Source: Acidimicrobiaceae bacterium (GTDB lineage Bacteria; Actinomycetota; Acidimicrobiia; Acidimicrobiales; RAAP-2). From it: a stretch of DNA of 64,000 nucleotides. This document shows positions 7,518 through 15,597 of the stretch, one piece after another (the first letter of the stretch is position 1; each line of letters starts with the position of its first letter). A program made the position numbers and the translations under genes. The stretch covers positions 35,698 through 99,697 of the forward strand of contig PMLV01000090.1 of assembly GCA_003160635.1 (NCBI GenBank). The letters run 5' to 3'. Under the pieces are notes generated by a model, which saw only the letters and a program-made list of their open reading frames with translations, searched no databases and was not told the origin of the DNA.

Positions 7518-8807
7518 TCAGCGGCCGACGGGCGCCGGCGTGAACGTGCAGTCGAGGTGCTTGATCCCGTTGATGAACGACGAGCGGAGCCGGTCCGGCT
7601 CACCCGAGGCGGCGATGTCGGGCAGCCGCTCGAAGAGCTGGCGGAACATGACGTTGATCTCCTGGCGGGCCAAGTGCGCGCCCAGGCAGAAATGGGGCCC
7701 GGCCGCGCCGAACCCGACTTGTGGGTTGGGGCTGCGCCGCACGTCGAACCGAAAAGGTTCGTCGAACACATCCTCGTCCCGATTGGCCGAGTTGTAGAAC
7801 AGGATGAGCTTGTCTCCGGGGTGCAACTCCTCGTCGCCCAGGACGGTCTCTTCGGCCACGGTGCGCCGCATCCAGGTGACGGGGGAGCCCCAGCGGACGA
7901 TCTCGTCTGCGCCGGTGGCGCCGATCGCCACGGGATCGGCCTGCCACAGTGCTCGCTGATCAGGGTGCTCGGTAAGGGCCAGCAACCCGTGGCTGATGGC
8001 GGTGCGGGTGGTCTCGTTTCCAGCCACCACCAGGAGAATGAAGAAGGACGCCACCTCGGAGGTGGTAAGTGACTCACCGTCGATGTTGGTGGTGATGAGG
8101 GCCGGGGTCACATCATCGGTGGCGTTGACCCGTCGCGCCTCGGCCAGCTCGGACATGAGGAGGGTGAGCTGCTGCCCGGCCTCCATGAACGCCGCCAGAG
8201 GGTCGGCGCCCCCGGGGACGTACTCGGGGTCGCCTGCGCTGAGGATCACATTGGACGCGGTGAAGACGGTGTCGTAGTCGGCCGGGCCGATGCCCATCAT
8301 CTGGCAGATGATCTCGAGAGGGAGCCGGGCCGCCACGTCGACGACGAAGTCGCACCCACCCTGCCCGGCCACCCGATCGATGACCTGGTCGGCCACGAAC
8401 TCGATGTGGTCTTCGATGCGCCTGATCATGCGCGGGTTGAAGGCGGCCGACACGATACGACGCAAGCGGGCATGGCGGGGGTTGTCCATGCTGATCATGG
8501 AGCCGAAGAACTCGAGCATCTCCTCGGGCATGTCCAAGATACTGGTGGCACCCTGGCCCGACCGGTAGATCTCCGGGTGCCGGCTGACCTCGGTGACATG
8601 GGCGTGGCGCGTCACGGCCCGATAGCCCGGGCCCCTCGGCAAGAGATGCGCCAATTTCCCGGGGACGGCGGGCTCTTCGAAGAATGCCAACGGATGCTCG
8701 CGGCGCAAGAGTTGGAATGCGCCCTCGCGTTCGTCCCACGGCCGGGTCCAGAACGCGATGTCCGACAGGTCGATCTGGTCGAACGTCAGCGCGTGACGAG
8801 GGTCCAC
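7518..8807 (-). CDS. Cytochrome P450
   Basis: Start chosen at GTG 8807 (VDPRHALTFDQ), with GTAGGG eight bases upstream; the ORF extension to 9254 is read through the divergent gene. It has 429 residues, normal for a bacterial class I P450. Motifs: I-helix VVAGNETTRT near residue 255, ExxR in ADEIVRWGSP, and heme-ligand loop FGAAGPHFCLGAHLAR near residue 360, with Cys as the thiolate ligand. It is a soluble cytoplasmic monooxygenase that needs ferredoxin partners, none of which are adjacent. The sequence style resembles the steroid/fatty-acid CYP families of actinobacteria; the substrate is unknown. Confidence 0.93.
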   Translation of the reverse strand: MDPRHALTFDQIDLSDIAFWTRPWDEREGAFQLLRREHPLAFFEEPAVPGKLAHLLPRGPGYRAVTRHAHVTEVSRHPEIYRSGQGATSILDMPEEMLEFFGSMISMDNPRHARLRRIVSAAFNPRMIRRIEDHIEFVADQVIDRVAGQGGCDFVVDVAARLPLEIICQMMGIGPADYDTVFTASNVILSAGDPEYVPGGADPLAAFMEAGQQLTLLMSELAEARRVNATDDVTPALITTNIDGESLTTSEVASFFILLVVAGNETTRTAISHGLLALTEHPDQRALWQADPVAIGATGADEIVRWGSPVTWMRRTVAEETVLGDEELHPGDKLILFYNSANRDEDVFDEPFRFDVRRSPNPQVGFGAAGPHFCLGAHLARQEINVMFRQLFERLPDIAASGEPDRLRSSFINGIKHLDCTFTPAPVGR

Positions 8808-8843
8808 CAACAAGACCCTACTCAGCCTCCATATGCTCGAGGC

Positions 8844-10058
8844 ATGTGTGACACCCTGTGTGCCCCGGGCGCGGGCGGGATGGTCTTCGCCAAGAATTCG
8901 GATCGGCCCGTCGGTGAGGTCCAGCTGGCGGTGCCCTTCGGGCGCCGCCCGACGGCCGGTTGCTCCCTGCGCACGCAATACCTCTCCATCGGCGACACCG
9001 GCGCGCATGCCACGCTGCTTTCGTGCCCCACCTGGCTGTGGGGGGCCGAGCACGGCGTCAATGAATTCGGCGTGGCCATCGGGAACGAAAGGGTCGGCAC
9101 CGTGCACGACACGGCGCGGGCCCGGCCCGCGTTGATCGGCATGGATCTGGTCCGCCTCGGGCTCGAGCGGGCGCGCACCGCGACAGAGGCCCTCGAGATC
9201 CTGATCGATCTGCTCACGATCTACGGCCAGGGGGGGATCGCCGACGCGGCGCACGGGGAGGCGTACGACTCCTCCTTCCTCATCGCTGACCCCAGGAACG
9301 CCTTCGTGCTCGATACGTCAGGCACCGAGTACGCGGCCGTCCCCGTCGCACACGGGACGGCCATCAGCAACCGGCTCAGCGTGGGGACGAAATGGACACT
9401 GGCTTCACCCGAGCTGGTTCCGGGCGACGACTTCGACCGCTTCCGCGACCCCGGTGCGGCCACCGACTCCGCCGACGTCCGGCGAGCGGCGGGCCTCGCC
9501 TTCCTCCGTGCTCAGCGGGCAGGCGGCCCCGGGCTGACCGCGGCCGCCACGGCAGCCCACCTCCGTGACCACGGCCGCGGTCCATGGGGCGCGCCGGGCG
9601 GCGACGGCCCGACGGACCCCCCGCCGAGCGGGCGCACGGATCCGACCGCGGCCAGCGTCTGCATGCACGTGCCACAGCGGAGCGTCACCGCAGCGTCGTT
9701 CATCGCCGTGCTGCCGGCCGACCTGGCCGACGGGGCGCCCCTGCGGACCTACGTGGCCCTGGGCGGCCCGTGCGTCAGTATCTACGTCCCGGCCTTCCCC
9801 AAGACGGTGGCGGGGCGAACCCCTTTCGTGCCGTTCGAGATCTCGACCGAGGCCATGTGGCGCGCCGCCGACGCCGTGCGCCAACGTGTCGACGCCGACC
9901 CCGAATCCATCGGCGCCATCAGATCGGTCCTGGATCCGGTCGAGGCCCAACTGTGGGCGGAGGCCGATGAAGTGGTCGACCGCCCGCACGACTGGTCCCG
10001 TGTGGCGACGTCGTGGGGTGGCCGGGCGCTCAGCGCGCTGCAGTCGTGCGTGCCGTGA
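8844..10058 (+). CDS. Secernin-type C69 peptidase (Ntn-hydrolase fold)
   Basis: Start set at ATG 8844 giving MCDTLCAPG. In secernin/C69 proteins the cysteine straight after the initiator Met becomes the N-terminal nucleophile, which supports this start over the upstream ORF start at 8406. It has 404 residues. Further family features: FAKNSDRPVGEVQ, WLWGAEHGVNEFGVAIGNE, and SNRLSVGTKW. The family hydrolyses dipeptides or has unknown physiological substrates. It is divergent from the P450 gene, with only 36 bp between starts, so the two share a promoter region. Confidence 0.82.
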   Translation: MCDTLCAPGAGGMVFAKNSDRPVGEVQLAVPFGRRPTAGCSLRTQYLSIGDTGAHATLLSCPTWLWGAEHGVNEFGVAIGNERVGTVHDTARARPALIGMDLVRLGLERARTATEALEILIDLLTIYGQGGIADAAHGEAYDSSFLIADPRNAFVLDTSGTEYAAVPVAHGTAISNRLSVGTKWTLASPELVPGDDFDRFRDPGAATDSADVRRAAGLAFLRAQRAGGPGLTAAATAAHLRDHGRGPWGAPGGDGPTDPPPSGRTDPTAASVCMHVPQRSVTAASFIAVLPADLADGAPLRTYVALGGPCVSIYVPAFPKTVAGRTPFVPFEISTEAMWRAADAVRQRVDADPESIGAIRSVLDPVEAQLWAEADEVVDRPHDWSRVATSWGGRALSALQSCVP

Positions 10059-10099
10059 TCGCCTCGCTCGGTACCCCGCGCCTCCCCTACCGTTAGCCC

Positions 10100-10993
10100 A
10101 TGCGCCTGCTCAGCTTCTCCCCCCACGCCGCGTCACCCGGCACTCCGCGTCCCGGCCTCGTTGTCGACGACGAGATCGTCGACCTCAGCGACCCCGCCGT
10201 CGGCCTGCCGGGCGACATGGCTGATTTGCTCTCGCTCGGCCCCGACGGCCTGGACCGCGCCCGTCAGGCCCCTTTGGGACGGGCCGCCCGCTACCCCATC
10301 GACTCGGTGCGGCGGCACGCACCGGTTCCCCATCCACCCAGCATCTTGGCCATCGGCATGAACTACCGGGCCCATGTGGCCGAGATGGGTCGTGAGCCTC
10401 CCGAGTACCAGTACTGGTTCAACAAGCAACGGACGTCGATCGCCGGCCCGGGCGACCCCATCGTTCTCCCCACGGTCTCCACCATGGTCGACTACGAGGG
10501 CGAGCTGGCCATGGTCATCGGACCGCGCTGCCAGCACATCCCGGCGGCGCGTGCGATGGACGTCGTGGCCGGGTTCACCATCATCAACGACGTCAGCGCC
10601 CGGGACTGGCAGTGGCGGACACCCACCTTCACGCTGGGCAAGTCGTTCGACACCCACGCGCCGTGTGGCCCCTGGCTGGTCACCACCGATGAGCTGACCG
10701 ACCCCGGCAACCTGGCCCTCCGCACCTGGGTCAACGATGACCTGCGGCAGGACTCCACGACGGCCGATCTGATCTTCGGCTGCTCCGCCCTCATCGAGTA
10801 CCTGACCACGGCCATTCCCCTGGAGCCCGGCACGGTCATCGCCACGGGCACGCCGGCCGGCGTGGGTGCCGGGTTCGACCCGCCGCGCTTCCTGGCCGAC
10901 GGCGACGTGGTGCGCATCGAGATCGAGGGGATCGGGGAGCTCACCAACCCCGTGGTGCAGGGTGCGGCGCCCGTCCCCATCGGCCTCACCTGA
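10100..10993 (+). CDS. Fumarylacetoacetate hydrolase (FAH) family protein
   Basis: A protein of 297 residues with the FAH fold: the N-terminal small domain (~residues 1-75), then ILAIGMNYRAHVAEMG, metal-site DYEGELAMVIG near residue 133, NDVSARDWQW and TLGKSFDTHAPCGPW near residues 165-190, and TGTPAGVGAGFDPP near the end. FAH-family enzymes cleave C-C bonds of beta-diketo acids or act as hydratases, isomerases or decarboxylases in aromatic meta-cleavage pathways with Mg2+ or Mn2+. It follows the C69 gene by 41 bp in the same direction. The exact reaction is unassigned. Confidence 0.88.
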   Translation: MRLLSFSPHAASPGTPRPGLVVDDEIVDLSDPAVGLPGDMADLLSLGPDGLDRARQAPLGRAARYPIDSVRRHAPVPHPPSILAIGMNYRAHVAEMGREPPEYQYWFNKQRTSIAGPGDPIVLPTVSTMVDYEGELAMVIGPRCQHIPAARAMDVVAGFTIINDVSARDWQWRTPTFTLGKSFDTHAPCGPWLVTTDELTDPGNLALRTWVNDDLRQDSTTADLIFGCSALIEYLTTAIPLEPGTVIATGTPAGVGAGFDPPRFLADGDVVRIEIEGIGELTNPVVQGAAPVPIGLT

Positions 10994-11038
10994 GGCCGGG
11001 ACGCCCTTTCGGTCACAACGGGCTCCCGGCACGGCAGA

Positions 11039-11383
11039 ATGGGGGGCGTGCCCGATATCGAGACAGAGTTGAGTGATGCCGAGCGTGCCGATCGCCTGAG
11101 CAAGCTGCAGGGGATCATCGACCTCATGCGGCCGGCTGTGCAGGCCGATGGGGGAGACCTCGTCCTGGTCCGGGCGGATGTGGCCGCGGGCGTCGTCGAG
11201 GTGCAACTCCAGGGAGCCTGCAGCTCCTGCGCGGTGAGCTCGGCCACCCTTTCGGGGGGCGTCGAGCGGATCCTGCGGGAGCGGCTGTCGTGGGTCACCG
11301 AGGTCGTGGGCGGGTTGGACGATTCCCTGAGCCTGGACGAGAGCTCGTCCCTCGGCAGCGGGGGCTACGTCCCGAACTTCTGA
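11039..11383 (+). CDS. NifU-like C-terminal domain (Fe-S scaffold/carrier) protein
   Basis: A protein of 114 residues; a Nfu/NifU-C domain with IIDLMRPAVQADGGDLVLV and then QLQGACSSCAVSSATL, giving the CxxC pair that carries a [4Fe-4S] cluster between monomers. It acts in cytosolic Fe-S delivery. The C-terminal ~25 residues (DDSLSLDESSSLGSGGY) are extra and low-complexity. ATG 11039 is taken as the start; GTG 11048, preceded by a G-run, is an alternative. No suf genes are adjacent. Confidence 0.85.
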   Translation: MGGVPDIETELSDAERADRLSKLQGIIDLMRPAVQADGGDLVLVRADVAAGVVEVQLQGACSSCAVSSATLSGGVERILRERLSWVTEVVGGLDDSLSLDESSSLGSGGYVPNF

Positions 11384-11403
11384 GGCCGGCCGGGCCGGCT
11401 CGT

Positions 11404-11426
11404 TAGTTAGCAAAACTAACTATACT
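11404..11426 (+). promoter_or_regulatory. Palindromic MarR operator over a -10 element (leaderless promoter)
   Basis: TAGTTAG-CAAAA-CTAACTA (11404-11422) is a perfect 7-bp inverted repeat, a spacing typical of MarR dimers. It overlaps TATACT (11421-11426), a five-of-six match to TATAAT. The marR ATG is at 11432, five bases after the hexamer, so the transcript probably begins at the start codon and is leaderless. Binding by the MarR protein would block RNA polymerase; autoregulation is inferred from position. Confidence 0.7.
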
Positions 11427-11431
11427 GGGGC

Positions 11432-11893
11432 ATGCCCGCGCCGCTGGAGTCCGCCACCCGGCCGTCCCCGGCCGACCTGGAGTCGGAGGAGTTGGTCAGT
11501 CGGCTTCGCCTCTCCATCAACCGGTTGCACCGGCTGCTGCGCCAGGAGTCGTTGGCCGGCCTTTCGCCGGCGCAGGCGTCGGCGCTGGGCGCCGTCAACC
11601 GCCTCGGCAGCCCCACGCTGGGGGAGCTGGCCTCCATCGAGCAGGTGCAGCCCCCCACCATGACCAAGATCGTGGCCGGGTTGGCGGACGCCGGCATGGT
11701 GACGCGCGTCACCGATGCCTCGGACCGCCGCAGCGCGCGCGTGCGCATCACGCCGCCCGGCAAGCGATCCCTCGAGAGCATCCGCACGCTCAAGAACGCC
11801 TTCCTCACCCGGCGCCTGGCCGAGCTCAGCCCGGAGCAGCAGGCCGGAGCGGCCGACCTGGTGGACCTGCTGGAACACCTGGTGGGCCGATGA
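11432..11893 (+). CDS. MarR family transcriptional regulator
   Basis: A protein of 153 residues. Its winged helix-turn-helix is visible: LSPAQASALGAVNRLGSPTLGELASIEQVQPPTMTKIVAGLADAGMVTRVTDASDRRSARVRITPPG, where DRRS is the wing motif of MarR proteins. N- and C-terminal helices form the dimer interface. It precedes and overlaps by 4 nt (ATGA) an MFS transporter, the classic ligand-derepressed efflux pair. A palindrome overlapping its -10 element is the probable operator. Confidence 0.92.
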   Translation: MPAPLESATRPSPADLESEELVSRLRLSINRLHRLLRQESLAGLSPAQASALGAVNRLGSPTLGELASIEQVQPPTMTKIVAGLADAGMVTRVTDASDRRSARVRITPPGKRSLESIRTLKNAFLTRRLAELSPEQQAGAADLVDLLEHLVGR

Positions 11894-13224
11894 GACGCCT
11901 GGCCGACGCCGGCCACCGCACCTTTCGTGCGCTGTCGGTCCGGAATTACCGCCTCTTCTTCACCGGCCAGGTCATCTCGGTCTCCGGAACCTGGATGCAG
12001 ACCGTGGCCCAGACCTACCTCATCCTCTTTCGCCTCCACGGGACCGGTGTCGACGTGGCGATCGCCACCGGGCTGCAGTTCGTACCCCTCCTGCTCTTCG
12101 GGCCGTTCGGGGGGTTGATCGCCGACCGCCTGGACAAGCGCAAGGTCCTCTACGCCACACAGTCCTCGGCCGCCGTCCTGGCGCTCGCCCTGGGCCTGCT
12201 GGTCATCACCCACTCGGTGCACCTCGGGGACGTGTTCGCGCTGGCGTCGCTGCTCGGTGTGGTCAACCTGTTCGACAATCCGGCGCGCCAGACCTTCGTC
12301 TCCGAAATGGTGGGACGGGACCTCCTGCCCAATGCCGTCAGCCTCAACAGCGTCGTCATGAACGGGGCTCGGGTCATCGGACCGGCCATCGGCGGTGTGC
12401 TCATTCTCACCCTCGGGGTGTCGACGTGTTTCATCGTCAATGCCGCCTCGTACGTGGCGGTCATCGTGGCGCTCTCCAGAATGCGCAGCGCCGAGCTGTA
12501 CTCGAGTCCCGGCGTGGGCCGGAAGAAGGGTCAGGTGCGTGAAGGGTTGCGCTACGCGTGGTCCACCGTCGATCTGCGCTCACCGCTCATCTCCATGGCC
12601 ATCGTCGGCATCTTCGCCTTCAACTTCACGGTCACCCTTCCGCTGCTGGCCAAGGTCACGTTTCACGGTGGGGCCGGCCTCTACAGCTCCTTTCTGGCTG
12701 CCATGGGCGCAGGTGCGGTGGCGGGTGGGCTCTTCACGGCGCACCGAAGCAGTCCGTCGACGCGACTGCTGGCCATGATCGGCCTGTTCTTCGGTGGCTC
12801 GATCCTGGCCGTGTCGGTGGCGCCCACCAGACTGGTGGCCATCCTGCTCCTGGTACTGATGGGAGCCGGCAGCATCTCGTTCGTGGCCACCAACAACGCC
12901 ACCCTCCAACTGCGGTCCGATCCGGCCATGCGGGGCCGTGTCATGTCCCTCAATGCCATCGCATTCTTGGGCAGTACCCCGATCGGTGCACCGCTGGTCG
13001 GCTACATCAGCGATATCAGCAATCCTCGGATTGCCCTTCTGGTCGGTGGTGTCGCCACACTGTTGGCCAGCGTGCCACTCTTCTTCGTCGCCACCCGGCA
13101 GCGCGCTGACCGCGCGGCGGCTCTTTCCGATGCCATGGTCGTCGTGTCCGACGAGGATTCCAACGTGGTATCCCTGCCCCTGGGCGACAACGAGACAGCG
13201 CCGGCGCAACGCCGGACGAGCTAG
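11890..13224 (+). CDS. MFS transporter (MFS_3, EntS-like exporter)
   Basis: A protein of 444 residues with about 12 membrane segments. It begins RALSVRNYRLFFTGQVISVSGTWMQTVAQTYLI, the usual opening of the EntS/MFS_3 group, and contains GGLIADRLDKRKVL as the loop 2-3 signature and DNPARQTFVSEMVG typical of this subfamily. It probably exports a small molecule across the cytoplasmic membrane using the proton gradient. The ATGA overlap with marR implies coupled translation and control by that repressor. Confidence 0.9.
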   Translation: MRRLADAGHRTFRALSVRNYRLFFTGQVISVSGTWMQTVAQTYLILFRLHGTGVDVAIATGLQFVPLLLFGPFGGLIADRLDKRKVLYATQSSAAVLALALGLLVITHSVHLGDVFALASLLGVVNLFDNPARQTFVSEMVGRDLLPNAVSLNSVVMNGARVIGPAIGGVLILTLGVSTCFIVNAASYVAVIVALSRMRSAELYSSPGVGRKKGQVREGLRYAWSTVDLRSPLISMAIVGIFAFNFTVTLPLLAKVTFHGGAGLYSSFLAAMGAGAVAGGLFTAHRSSPSTRLLAMIGLFFGGSILAVSVAPTRLVAILLLVLMGAGSISFVATNNATLQLRSDPAMRGRVMSLNAIAFLGSTPIGAPLVGYISDISNPRIALLVGGVATLLASVPLFFVATRQRADRAAALSDAMVVVSDEDSNVVSLPLGDNETAPAQRRTS

Positions 13225-13233
13225 CGCACGCCC

Positions 13234-14013
13234 ATGACCGGACACTGGACATTGCACACTGATCGGCGCCGGGCGAGCTCGTTCGGTGACGATGCGGAGC
13301 AGTACGACCGGGTCCGCCCCCGGTATCCGGCCACCCTGATCGACCGGCTCATGGGGGAGCGACCCCACGACGTCCTCGATGTGGGCTGCGGCACCGGGAT
13401 CGTGGCGCGCCTGTTGACCGACCGGGGCTGTGAGGTGCTCGGACTCGAACCAGACCCTCGCATGGCCGAGGTTGCCCGCCGCCACGGCGTGCACGTCGAA
13501 GCCGGGACGTTCGAAGAGTGGGACCCGGCCGGCCGGCGCTTCGATCTGTTGACGGCGGGCCAGGCCTGGCATTGGGTCGATCCCCACCAGGGAGCGGCTA
13601 AGGCGGCGCAGGTGCTCCGCCCGGGCGGGCGCATCGGCCTGTTTTGGAACCAGGCCCATCCGGATGCGTCGGTACGCCCCGCCCTCGACGCCGCCTACGG
13701 CCGCCATGCACCAGAGCTGGCAAAGCGATCCGTGCTCCTGGGGCAGCGGGAGACGTCGCTGTACGAGTCGGTGGCCGAGACCCTCCGGCATACCGACGCC
13801 TTCGAGATGGTCTCGGTGGAGATGTTCCATCACGAGATCGTCTACTCGTGCGCGGAGTGGATAGATCTGGCCGCCACGCATAGTGACCATCACACGCTTC
13901 CCCCGGCGCAGCTGGCCGCGCTGCTGGCCGATGTCCGGGTGGAGGTCGACCGGGTAGGTGGCCAGGTTCCCGTGCAGTACGAGGCTGCGCTGGTGACGGG
14001 GAGGCGACGCTAG
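13234..14013 (+). CDS. Class I SAM-dependent methyltransferase
   Basis: A protein of 259 residues. Motif I DVLDVGCGTGIVARLL is near residue 47 and LGLEPDPRMAEVARR holds the acidic residue that binds SAM ribose. The WHWVDP segment after GQA is typical of the methyltransferase-11/UbiE-like group, as is VLRPGGRIGLFWNQ. The acceptor is not identifiable. It follows the MFS gene by 9 bp, so it may belong to the same transcript. Its last 4 bp overlap the convergent acyl-CoA dehydrogenase gene. Confidence 0.85.
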   Translation: MTGHWTLHTDRRRASSFGDDAEQYDRVRPRYPATLIDRLMGERPHDVLDVGCGTGIVARLLTDRGCEVLGLEPDPRMAEVARRHGVHVEAGTFEEWDPAGRRFDLLTAGQAWHWVDPHQGAAKAAQVLRPGGRIGLFWNQAHPDASVRPALDAAYGRHAPELAKRSVLLGQRETSLYESVAETLRHTDAFEMVSVEMFHHEIVYSCAEWIDLAATHSDHHTLPPAQLAALLADVRVEVDRVGGQVPVQYEAALVTGRRR

Positions 14014-15233
14014 GGCCGCGGCTCCTTGGGCAGGCCGAGCACGCGCTCGCCGACGATGTTGCGCTGGATCTCCGCCGTCCCACCCCAGATGGTCTCTGAG
14101 CGGGAGAAGAAGAAGAGAGACTGCAGGTTGTCGACCGGGTAGTTGGCCCAGGCCCGGCGTGCCCCGGGGAGCAGCGTGTCCTGCCCCCCTTGTCCCAACA
14201 GCGTCTGGCCCTGCATGCCCAGGATGTCCATGGCGAGCAGCAGCGTCTCTTGATGGGTCTCGGACCAGAACATCTTGTTGCACGCACTGAGTGCAGCCGT
14301 CGTGTGCGTGCCACGCACGGCGTCGGTCAACGTGCGGTAGCCATTGATCTCCATGATCTTGATCTTCGACCACGACCGCGCCAACCGCTGCCGGATGAGC
14401 GGATCGCTGCTGGCGCCGGACTCCTGGGCCAGCTGGAGAATCTCGTTGAACTCCTTGCGGAACCGCCGGTAGCTGGTGGTGGCTGACGTCCCCCGCTCGA
14501 AACCGAGCGTCGTCATCGCCACCTTCCATCCGTTGTTCAAGCCACCGATGACGTTCTCTTTGGGGCAGCGCGCGTTGGTGAGGAAGACCTCGTTGAATTC
14601 GGCCGACCCGTCGATCTGCTGGATGGGGCGCACCTCGATGCCCGGCTGCCTCATGGGTACGAGCAGATAGGAGATGCCGGCGTGCTTGGGTGCGTTGGGA
14701 TCGGTGCGCGCCAGCAAGAAGATGTAGTCGGCATACTGCGCCTGCGTGGTCCACACCTTCTGGCCGTTGATCACCCATTCGTCCCCGTCGGGCTCGGCCT
14801 TGGTCTTGAGACTGGCCAGGTCGGAGCCGGCGTCGGGTTCGCTGAATCCCTGGCACCACGAGATCCCTCCCTTGAGGATGCTCGGGATGAACTGCTGCTT
14901 CTGCTCTTCGGTGCCCCACTGCAGGATTGTCGGTCCCACCAAGGTGTCGCCGAAGAAGTCGCCCCGCAGCGGGGCCCCGGCGCGTGCGAACTCCTCGTTC
15001 AGCACCACCTGCTGGAGAAGCGTCAGACCCTTGCCGCCGTAGGCCACCGGCCAGCCGGCGCAGATCCATCCGCCCCCGTAGAGCGTGGCCGTCCACTCGT
15101 TGTTGAACGTCGCCCGTTCCTCGGGTGTCAAGGAGAACTCGGCGGTACCCCAACCGGCCGGCAGATGTTCCGCCAACCAGGCGCTGATGACGCCGCGGAA
15201 CTCTTCTGCTTCGGGAGGATAGGTGAGGTCCAT
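14010..15233 (-). CDS. Acyl-CoA dehydrogenase
   Basis: Start at ATG 15233 (MDLTYPPEAEEF), where family similarity begins; the ORF extends further upstream without support. About 407 residues, normal length. FAD/substrate motifs: QGFSEPDAGSDLASLKTKA and WVINGQKVWTTQAQYADYIFLLART in the middle beta domain, then WSKIKIMEINGYRTL and the C-terminal SETIWGGTAEIQRNIVGERVLGL. It catalyses alpha,beta-desaturation of an acyl-CoA and passes electrons to ETF. The sequence is of the type common in actinobacterial sterol or branched-acid catabolism (inference). Confidence 0.93.
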   Translation of the reverse strand: MDLTYPPEAEEFRGVISAWLAEHLPAGWGTAEFSLTPEERATFNNEWTATLYGGGWICAGWPVAYGGKGLTLLQQVVLNEEFARAGAPLRGDFFGDTLVGPTILQWGTEEQKQQFIPSILKGGISWCQGFSEPDAGSDLASLKTKAEPDGDEWVINGQKVWTTQAQYADYIFLLARTDPNAPKHAGISYLLVPMRQPGIEVRPIQQIDGSAEFNEVFLTNARCPKENVIGGLNNGWKVAMTTLGFERGTSATTSYRRFRKEFNEILQLAQESGASSDPLIRQRLARSWSKIKIMEINGYRTLTDAVRGTHTTAALSACNKMFWSETHQETLLLAMDILGMQGQTLLGQGGQDTLLPGARRAWANYPVDNLQSLFFFSRSETIWGGTAEIQRNIVGERVLGLPKEPRP

Positions 15234-15308
15234 TCCACGGCACGGTACCCGCCCGGCCATCGACGGGGAAACCGGCCGGCCCCGCCGGGATGCCCCTACC
15301 TCGGGCGG

Positions 15309-15597
15309 TACAATGGACGCGCGACCGATCCGTGGTCCGTGACGCCCCCGGTACGGGGCACGAGTGGAAGGAGGTGTGGCCATGCGTAGGGACGAACCTC
15401 CCAGTAGCACTACCGGCACACCTCGCCACATCTGCGCCGGCTGAGCTGCTGGTTTCTCCAGCCTGCCCGGTCGTCACCGCAGGTGTCGGGATAGAGAAGG
15501 TGCTGGTCTCAGCCTCTTTCGGTCGCCTCCACATCGCAGGCGCCGCTCTGTTCATTCCGACCTGACCGCCTTGTGGCGCCGCACAGGAGGTAGCACC
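15309..15597 (+). promoter_or_regulatory. Long structured 5' leader of the MgtE-domain/Nramp operon
   Basis: TACAAT at 15309-15314 is a good -10, although no -35 is evident. It gives a leader of about 275 nt before the TTG start at 15598. It contains a strong Shine-Dalgarno (AAGGAGGTG, 15368-15376) for a 20-codon ORF. GAGGTGTG (15371-15378) is complementary to CACACCTC (15417-15424) and would sequester that SD. There is a hairpin GCTGG/CCAGC (15448-15462), a long-range pair GGCTGAG (15439) with CTCAGCC (15508), and a GGCGCC/GGCGCC pair (15539, 15575) just before the AGGAGG of the first gene. I could not match it to the M-box, ydaO or yybP consensus. Confidence 0.55.
15382..15444 (+). CDS. Upstream ORF / candidate regulatory leader peptide (20 aa)
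   Basis: ATG 15382 lies seven bases after a near-perfect AGGAGG, the best ribosome site seen in the neighbourhood. The peptide is MRRDEPPSSTTGTPRHICAG followed by TGA. Codons 4-7 encode Asp-Glu-Pro-Pro. Acidic-plus-proline nascent chains at the N-terminus are known to destabilise ribosomes at low Mg2+ (as in the enterobacterial MgtL leader). The peptide's codons overlap both the anti-SD strand and the start of the GGCTGAG stem, so translating it would reshape the leader. Function as a Mg2+-responsive attenuator is inference; it is too short for the ORF track. Confidence 0.5.
   Translation: MRRDEPPSSTTGTPRHICAG

Noticed and set aside
7518-9254. 578-residue form of the P450
   Set aside because: The N-terminal 149 residues are antisense to the secernin-type gene; the GTG at 8807 has a ribosome site and gives the usual length.
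12580-15555. 991-codon minus-strand ORF
   Set aside because: It runs antisense through the MFS and methyltransferase genes and out of frame through the acyl-CoA dehydrogenase. Its translation is Arg/Gly/His-rich with no domain-like pattern; a high-GC shadow frame.
15309-15597. M-box, ydaO or yybP-ykoY riboswitch before the MgtE-domain gene
   Set aside because: I looked for their core sequences (for example GGTGAGGC or GGGGAGTAG) and did not find them. The leader is better described as an unclassified structured leader with a uORF.
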